Source: a virus | Virus record (IMG/VR): IMGVR_UViG_3300025030_000418 | Span: 1-23,813 of that record | Reading direction: 5' to 3' (one strand) | DNA length: 23,813 bases | In this document: positions 20,952-23,813 of the stretch, one piece after another | Numbering within the stretch: the stretch's first letter is position 1 | How the letters are laid out: each line of letters starts with the position of its first letter | Made by a program: the position numbers and the translations under genes | The notes under the pieces: model-generated | Databases searched by the model: none | Seen by the model: only the letters and a program-made list of their open reading frames with translations | Told to the model about the DNA's origin: nothing

Positions 20952-21413
20952 TTAATTCTCTAGTTGTTCTTTTTCTTTCTTTAATTTCTTTCTTGCTTCA
21001 ACTTTTTTCTCAAACTGTCTCACTAATCGTGATTCTCTCCGTGCTTTTCGTTCTTCTCTAATTTTCTTGTTCACTACACGTTTCTCTTTAAGTGCCTTTA
21101 AATCTGTAGACGGTAAAGTACCTTTTAGTTCTGGTTGTTCTATACCCTGATTAAATACTCTTCCATCTCCATGAACAAATACCTTTCTTAATTTCCATCC
21201 CTGAGAAAATCCAGTTGGTTTAGGTTGATCAACCTTTTTAATCAATGGAGCCATATTTAAAGTGCACACATGACAAATACCAGAAATAGCATCTGGGTCA
21301 ACCTCAACTTGTCTTCCACATCCCGTTGCACATTCAAGTGTAATAGTTTTTCTGTGCTGTTTAAGATTAGAAAACTCGGTTTTGGACATTCTGACAACTT
21401 TTTTTCTTTTCAC
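20952..21413 (-). CDS. Zinc-ribbon protein with basic helical tail (153 aa)
   Basis: Residues 28-50 contain four cysteines spaced C-x3-C and C-x2-C (E-C-A-T-G-C-G, then I-C-H-V-C-T), a zinc ribbon. The middle has G-W-K-L-R-K-V-F-V-H-G-D-G-R-V-F, and the last 60 residues are a strongly charged Arg/Lys/Glu helix, able to bind nucleic acid or a partner. The start used is GTG 21411-21413 with AGG about 8 nt upstream; ATG 21387-21389 (8 codons later) has no better site. No family is recognised. It lies 3 nt before the deformylase gene, so the two are co-transcribed, and a ribosome or RNA link is possible but unproven. Confidence 0.65.
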   Translation of the reverse strand: MKRKKVVRMSKTEFSNLKQHRKTITLECATGCGRQVEVDPDAISGICHVCTLNMAPLIKKVDQPKPTGFSQGWKLRKVFVHGDGRVFNQGIEQPELKGTLPSTDLKALKEKRVVNKKIREERKARRESRLVRQFEKKVEARKKLKKEKEQLEN

Positions 21414-21476
21414 TTGAAACCTATGTTTAATTTTAATTAAGTAAATATAATCAATTTTAGCAATACAATTAACAGT

Positions 21477-22469
21477 TTATTCTTTTGGCTCAATCCAATT
21501 AGAAGATTTCCATGGTATATATTTTGTTAACCTACTTGTCTTAGGTACCTCTGTTTTATCATCTTCTTTAACTTCTGATGCCTCAGAGATCACCTTTGGT
21601 GATACTTCATTATTATCATATATGACTTCAGAAGGTACTTCCTTAGTCACTGGAACATCTTTATTTGGATTCCTATTAAACAGATTAGTCCATTTAGGTC
21701 TCTCATAGTGTCTATTAATATAAATCATATTAGCAGCAACGATTAAAGAAATTGACAGTGGATCAAATACGAAAATCAATATTAATATGAACCACTTAAC
21801 TACTGAATCCATTTCCATATTAAGTGCTTTTGCGATATATTGTAGTGGACCTAATTCTCCACTAATATTTAATTGTTGTTTTTCTATTAATCGAGTATCG
21901 ACAACAGAGAGAGAATCAGACACTAATAATAATTTATTATTTAATATAGTTATCTCTTCATCTTGTCTTTTAATATTAGACTCAACACCACGAGCAGCTG
22001 ATATACTTTTTCTTGAATATAAACTATCTAATCTTGCTTCTTGACCCTTACGATTTCCTGTTAGGTCATTTAATCTTAATTGATACCTATCATATTCTTT
22101 TTGAAATAATGACTTTTTATTATCTAATAATAAAATTTCTTTATCAACAACATCATAATTACCTTTTGTTTTTTGATAAGATTCTGATAAATATCCAAAA
22201 ATACCACCAGATGTAATTGACATTAATACCAACAATGCAGATGTCATATATATTTTCATTCCCTTACTCATCACGTTCCAATAACGATATAGAATTGAAG
22301 CAAGTATAATTTTTCCTGCTTCCAAACTTCCCGCCATGATTGCAACCTGAATAAAGTGTCCAGAAAATAATGTTGCAATGCCAGTCACTGAAAATAATGC
22401 CGCTATACTTGCAATCACAATTGCTGATATTATGGTGAAAAATAGGAACGGTTTAAATTCGAATGCCAA
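21477..22469 (-). CDS. Membrane protein with coiled-coil domain (330 aa)
   Basis: Four predicted membrane helices: about 8-28, 33-60, 73-95 and 225-250. Between the third and fourth lies a long charged helical stretch (about 103-215) with heptad-like Leu spacing, a coiled coil on one side of the membrane. The C-terminal 80 residues are Pro/Glu/Lys-rich and soluble. The last helix contains F-D-P-L-S-I-S-L-I-V-A-A-N-M-I-Y, a pattern I have seen in uncharacterised membrane proteins of large phages. ATG with GGAG 12 nt upstream. No enzyme motif. It may act in remodelling the host membrane or in lysis timing, but nothing in the sequence proves it. Confidence 0.65.
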   Translation of the reverse strand: MAFEFKPFLFFTIISAIVIASIAALFSVTGIATLFSGHFIQVAIMAGSLEAGKIILASILYRYWNVMSKGMKIYMTSALLVLMSITSGGIFGYLSESYQKTKGNYDVVDKEILLLDNKKSLFQKEYDRYQLRLNDLTGNRKGQEARLDSLYSRKSISAARGVESNIKRQDEEITILNNKLLLVSDSLSVVDTRLIEKQQLNISGELGPLQYIAKALNMEMDSVVKWFILILIFVFDPLSISLIVAANMIYINRHYERPKWTNLFNRNPNKDVPVTKEVPSEVIYDNNEVSPKVISEASEVKEDDKTEVPKTSRLTKYIPWKSSNWIEPKE

Positions 22470-22488
22470 TAATTTTCTCCAATTAATT

Positions 22489-22674
22489 CTAGTTTAGGCT
22501 CTCGATTTCTTTGTCCAAAAGATTCGAAACATCGTCTAGTGTAGCAAGTATACTATTTAAATTAGCCACCACCTCTGCTGCTGTTATTTTGTTTCCTTGT
22601 AATCCTCTTTTAATTAATTGTAGCATGTTAGTGATATTGCTTACATATTCTGTAACTTTGTTTTTGTATCTCAT
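22489..22674 (-). CDS. Small helical protein, probably conserved in T4-like phages (61 aa)
   Basis: Sixty-one residues, two helices: N-M-L-Q-L-I-K-R-G-L-Q-G-N-K-I-T-A-A-E-V and L-N-S-I-L-A-T-L-D-D-V. The pattern 'L-I-K-R-G-L-x-G-N-K-I' is one I recall from tiny proteins of large T4-like phages of unknown function. ATG with AAAGGA about 7 nt upstream, a good site, and a copy of the recurrent module ending 18 nt before the start codon. That makes it a likely first gene of a transcription unit. The function is unknown. Confidence 0.6.
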   Translation of the reverse strand: MRYKNKVTEYVSNITNMLQLIKRGLQGNKITAAEVVANLNSILATLDDVSNLLDKEIESLN

Positions 22675-22692
22675 ATATGTGTCCTTTATTTA

Positions 22693-22718
22693 TATAAATA
22701 TGAAGTTTTTTATTTTTT
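22693..22718 (-). promoter_or_regulatory. Recurrent intergenic module, copy 3 (candidate promoter)
   Basis: On the minus strand, from the methyltransferase stop codon, AAAAAATAAAAAACTTC is followed by ATATTTATA (ending 22693), 18 nt before the ATG of the small gene. This has the same layout and spacing as copy 1. TATAAATA also occurs here on both strands as overlapping matches. Confidence 0.45.
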
Positions 22719-23658
22719 AAAAGAATTTATGGTTTACTTTATCATTTGGTGAGTTAAATGCAACATTATTAGTAATATGAGCTACATCTTTCTTGTTTTT
22801 AATTTTACCATTGTTAATATCTCCAACCAACTTGACATCTGTCTCATAGTTATATCCTGGAAATTTTTTAATATCGAACTCTTTAATTCGTCTCTCTGCT
22901 ATTTCAAAGTTAACCTTATCTAATTCATATCCTATAAAATTTCTGTTACTTAATAAGCATGCCAGTGCGGTTGTTCCAGAACCCATGAAGGGGTCAAGTA
23001 TCGTATCACCCTCATTACTGCTCAATCTAATAAGTCTTTCAATTAGCATAACTGGTTTTTGTGCAGTATGTAGCTGTTTTTCAGTTTTATGATTCCATTG
23101 AGGAGAACCATAAACCTGAACATTTCCTAATCCCGTAAACCTAACTTTTTTACCATCTTCATTTAGGAACCAACCCCTGGGTTTACCATCTTTTACATAA
23201 GGGGTTACAACTTCTCTTAAAGTTTGTAAATTGTTCCATGTAATCGGATAATCAACATCTTCATGAACAGCAGAATATTTAGGATTTTTGAATCCATAAT
23301 AAATATCTTCTCTCTGAGATTTTAGGTGCTTGCTGGTACCTCTCCCTTTCTGTCTTACCCAGATAATAGTGTTTCTCAAATCAACAGTAAAAAATATTTT
23401 CATTAAGTGAACAAATTTTGCACCTAAATACTCTTCACCACTTTTATCACAATATGACATAAAAGACCAAATTGTACCTCCCGGTTTAAGAACTCTAAAA
23501 CATTCTTGTAGCCATTTTTGATGAAACTCATCATCCTGTTTATCCCATTTTGCATATTGGATCCCATATGGAGGATCTGTTACTGTACAATCAATAGAAT
23601 TATCATCTAAATTACATGTTAGAAAATCTTCATTAAATAGTTTAATTTGTTCTCTCAT
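22717..23658 (-). CDS. Beta-class DNA N6-adenine methyltransferase, orphan (313 aa)
   Basis: Transfers methyl from SAM to an adenine (less likely cytosine N4) in DNA. Motif IV T-D-P-P-Y (27-31) comes first and motif I (L-D-P-F-M-G-S-G-T-T, 221-230) near the C-terminus, preceded by H-T-A-Q-K-P-V-M-L-I-E-R-L-I (197-210, motif X). This order defines the beta class. The target-recognition domain is the middle (about 105-195). Length is normal. No restriction endonuclease gene is adjacent, so it is likely a phage 'orphan' enzyme, protecting the DNA from host restriction or marking it. ATG 23656-23658 is 4 nt after the stop of the previous gene. Specificity cannot be predicted. Confidence 0.9.
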   Translation of the reverse strand: MREQIKLFNEDFLTCNLDDNSIDCTVTDPPYGIQYAKWDKQDDEFHQKWLQECFRVLKPGGTIWSFMSYCDKSGEEYLGAKFVHLMKIFFTVDLRNTIIWVRQKGRGTSKHLKSQREDIYYGFKNPKYSAVHEDVDYPITWNNLQTLREVVTPYVKDGKPRGWFLNEDGKKVRFTGLGNVQVYGSPQWNHKTEKQLHTAQKPVMLIERLIRLSSNEGDTILDPFMGSGTTALACLLSNRNFIGYELDKVNFEIAERRIKEFDIKKFPGYNYETDVKLVGDINNGKIKNKKDVAHITNNVAFNSPNDKVNHKFF

Positions 23659-23662
23659 GATT

Positions 23663-23813
23663 TTACAATGTTATATGATCCTCTTCTTTAGGATCTAGAT
23701 CATATATACTGGACACCTGAGCCTTTAAAGTAGAAAACCATGAAATTCCAAAACTTTCAATTATGTAAAGAAAATCCTTGACATTATGGTCTCTAAGTTG
23801 AAATAACACATTA
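23663..23813 (-). CDS. C-terminal end of an unrecognised protein (partial)
   Basis: The frame is open from the window edge to TAA 23663-23665 and codes for 49 residues, including V-L-F-Q-L-R-D-H-N-V-K-D-F-L-Y-I-I-E-S-F and ending P-K-E-E-D-H-I-T-L. It is helical with normal composition for this genome and ends 4 nt before the methyltransferase start, as expected for an operon neighbour. There is too little to assign a function. Confidence 0.6.
   Translation of the reverse strand, partial: NVLFQLRDHNVKDFLYIIESFGISWFSTLKAQVSSIYDLDPKEEDHITL

Noticed and set aside
22687-22694. Exact T4 late promoter TATAAATA on the minus strand before the small gene at 22489
   Set aside because: Transcription would start at or after the AAAGGA ribosome site, leaving none for the gene; the match overlaps the module described separately.
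1-23813. CRISPR arrays, tRNA genes, insertion sequences with terminal repeats
   Set aside because: No regularly spaced repeats and no complete cloverleaf other than the tmRNA tRNA-like domain were seen; no transposase other than the doubtful 26-codon relic. A tRNAscan-SE run would be decisive for tRNAs.

Overview
The window is part of a strongly AT-rich genome of a large T4-like (or distantly T4-related) tailed phage. Every gene I can support lies on the minus strand, so transcription runs from high to low coordinates. The phage assignment rests on a gp6-type baseplate wedge protein, a gp25-type wedge protein, a gp5-like baseplate hub/spike protein and a gp55-like late sigma factor, together with phage-typical accessory genes (peptide deformylase, Nudix hydrolase, HD hydrolase, lytic transglycosylase, orphan DNA methyltransferase). 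The host cannot be read with certainty. Shine-Dalgarno sites are often strong (GAGGAG, GGAGGT). The signal peptide of the fibre-like protein (ending G-Q-V-K) and the Tyr-rich lipoprotein are reminiscent of Bacteroidota, but that is weak evidence.

Layout in order of transcription. 23813-19032: an apparently non-structural block with a partial unknown gene, a beta-class N6-adenine methyltransferase, a small conserved-looking protein, a four-helix membrane/coiled-coil protein, a zinc-ribbon protein, peptide deformylase, a small gene preceded by an A10 tract, a Nudix hydrolase and a lipoprotein. 18916-18516: a complete tmRNA (ssrA) gene, not an ORF, with matching acceptor strands, a 5' signature, two recognisable pseudoknots and a 24-codon tag frame. 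18489-17848: a homing endonuclease pseudogene placed immediately after the tmRNA 3' end and bounded by a 9-bp copy of that end. 17738-14307: small membrane protein, lytic transglycosylase, FkbM-type methyltransferase, HD hydrolase, small membrane protein and gp55-like sigma factor, closed by a hairpin terminator at about 14260. 14197-1: the structural (baseplate and tail) operon, in the order unknown, gp5-like hub, unknown, unknown, gp25, gp6, DNRLRE-like structural protein, two further tail/baseplate proteins and a fibre-like protein that runs off the window.

The structural operon is riddled with homing endonucleases. There are two GIY-YIG enzymes (13307-14197, 4435-5235) and three copies of a Vsr/EDxHD-like family (10541, 9044, 6314); the fourth family copy is the tmRNA-linked pseudogene. 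They sit exactly between essential genes. They overlap or abut the neighbouring start codons, supply Shine-Dalgarno sites for the gene that follows, and in two cases are flanked by a duplicated 3' end of the gene they follow (a structural gene and the tmRNA). A recurrent intergenic module (an A-rich tract beginning at the upstream stop codon, then ATATTTATA) precedes an endonuclease gene, the tmRNA and a small gene, and is a candidate phage promoter.

The most unusual items are the phage tmRNA with its long tag and the endonuclease at its 3' end, the GIY-YIG gene whose last codons are a relic of the neighbouring structural gene, the G8 and A10 homopolymers that could switch frames, and the three-copy intergenic module.
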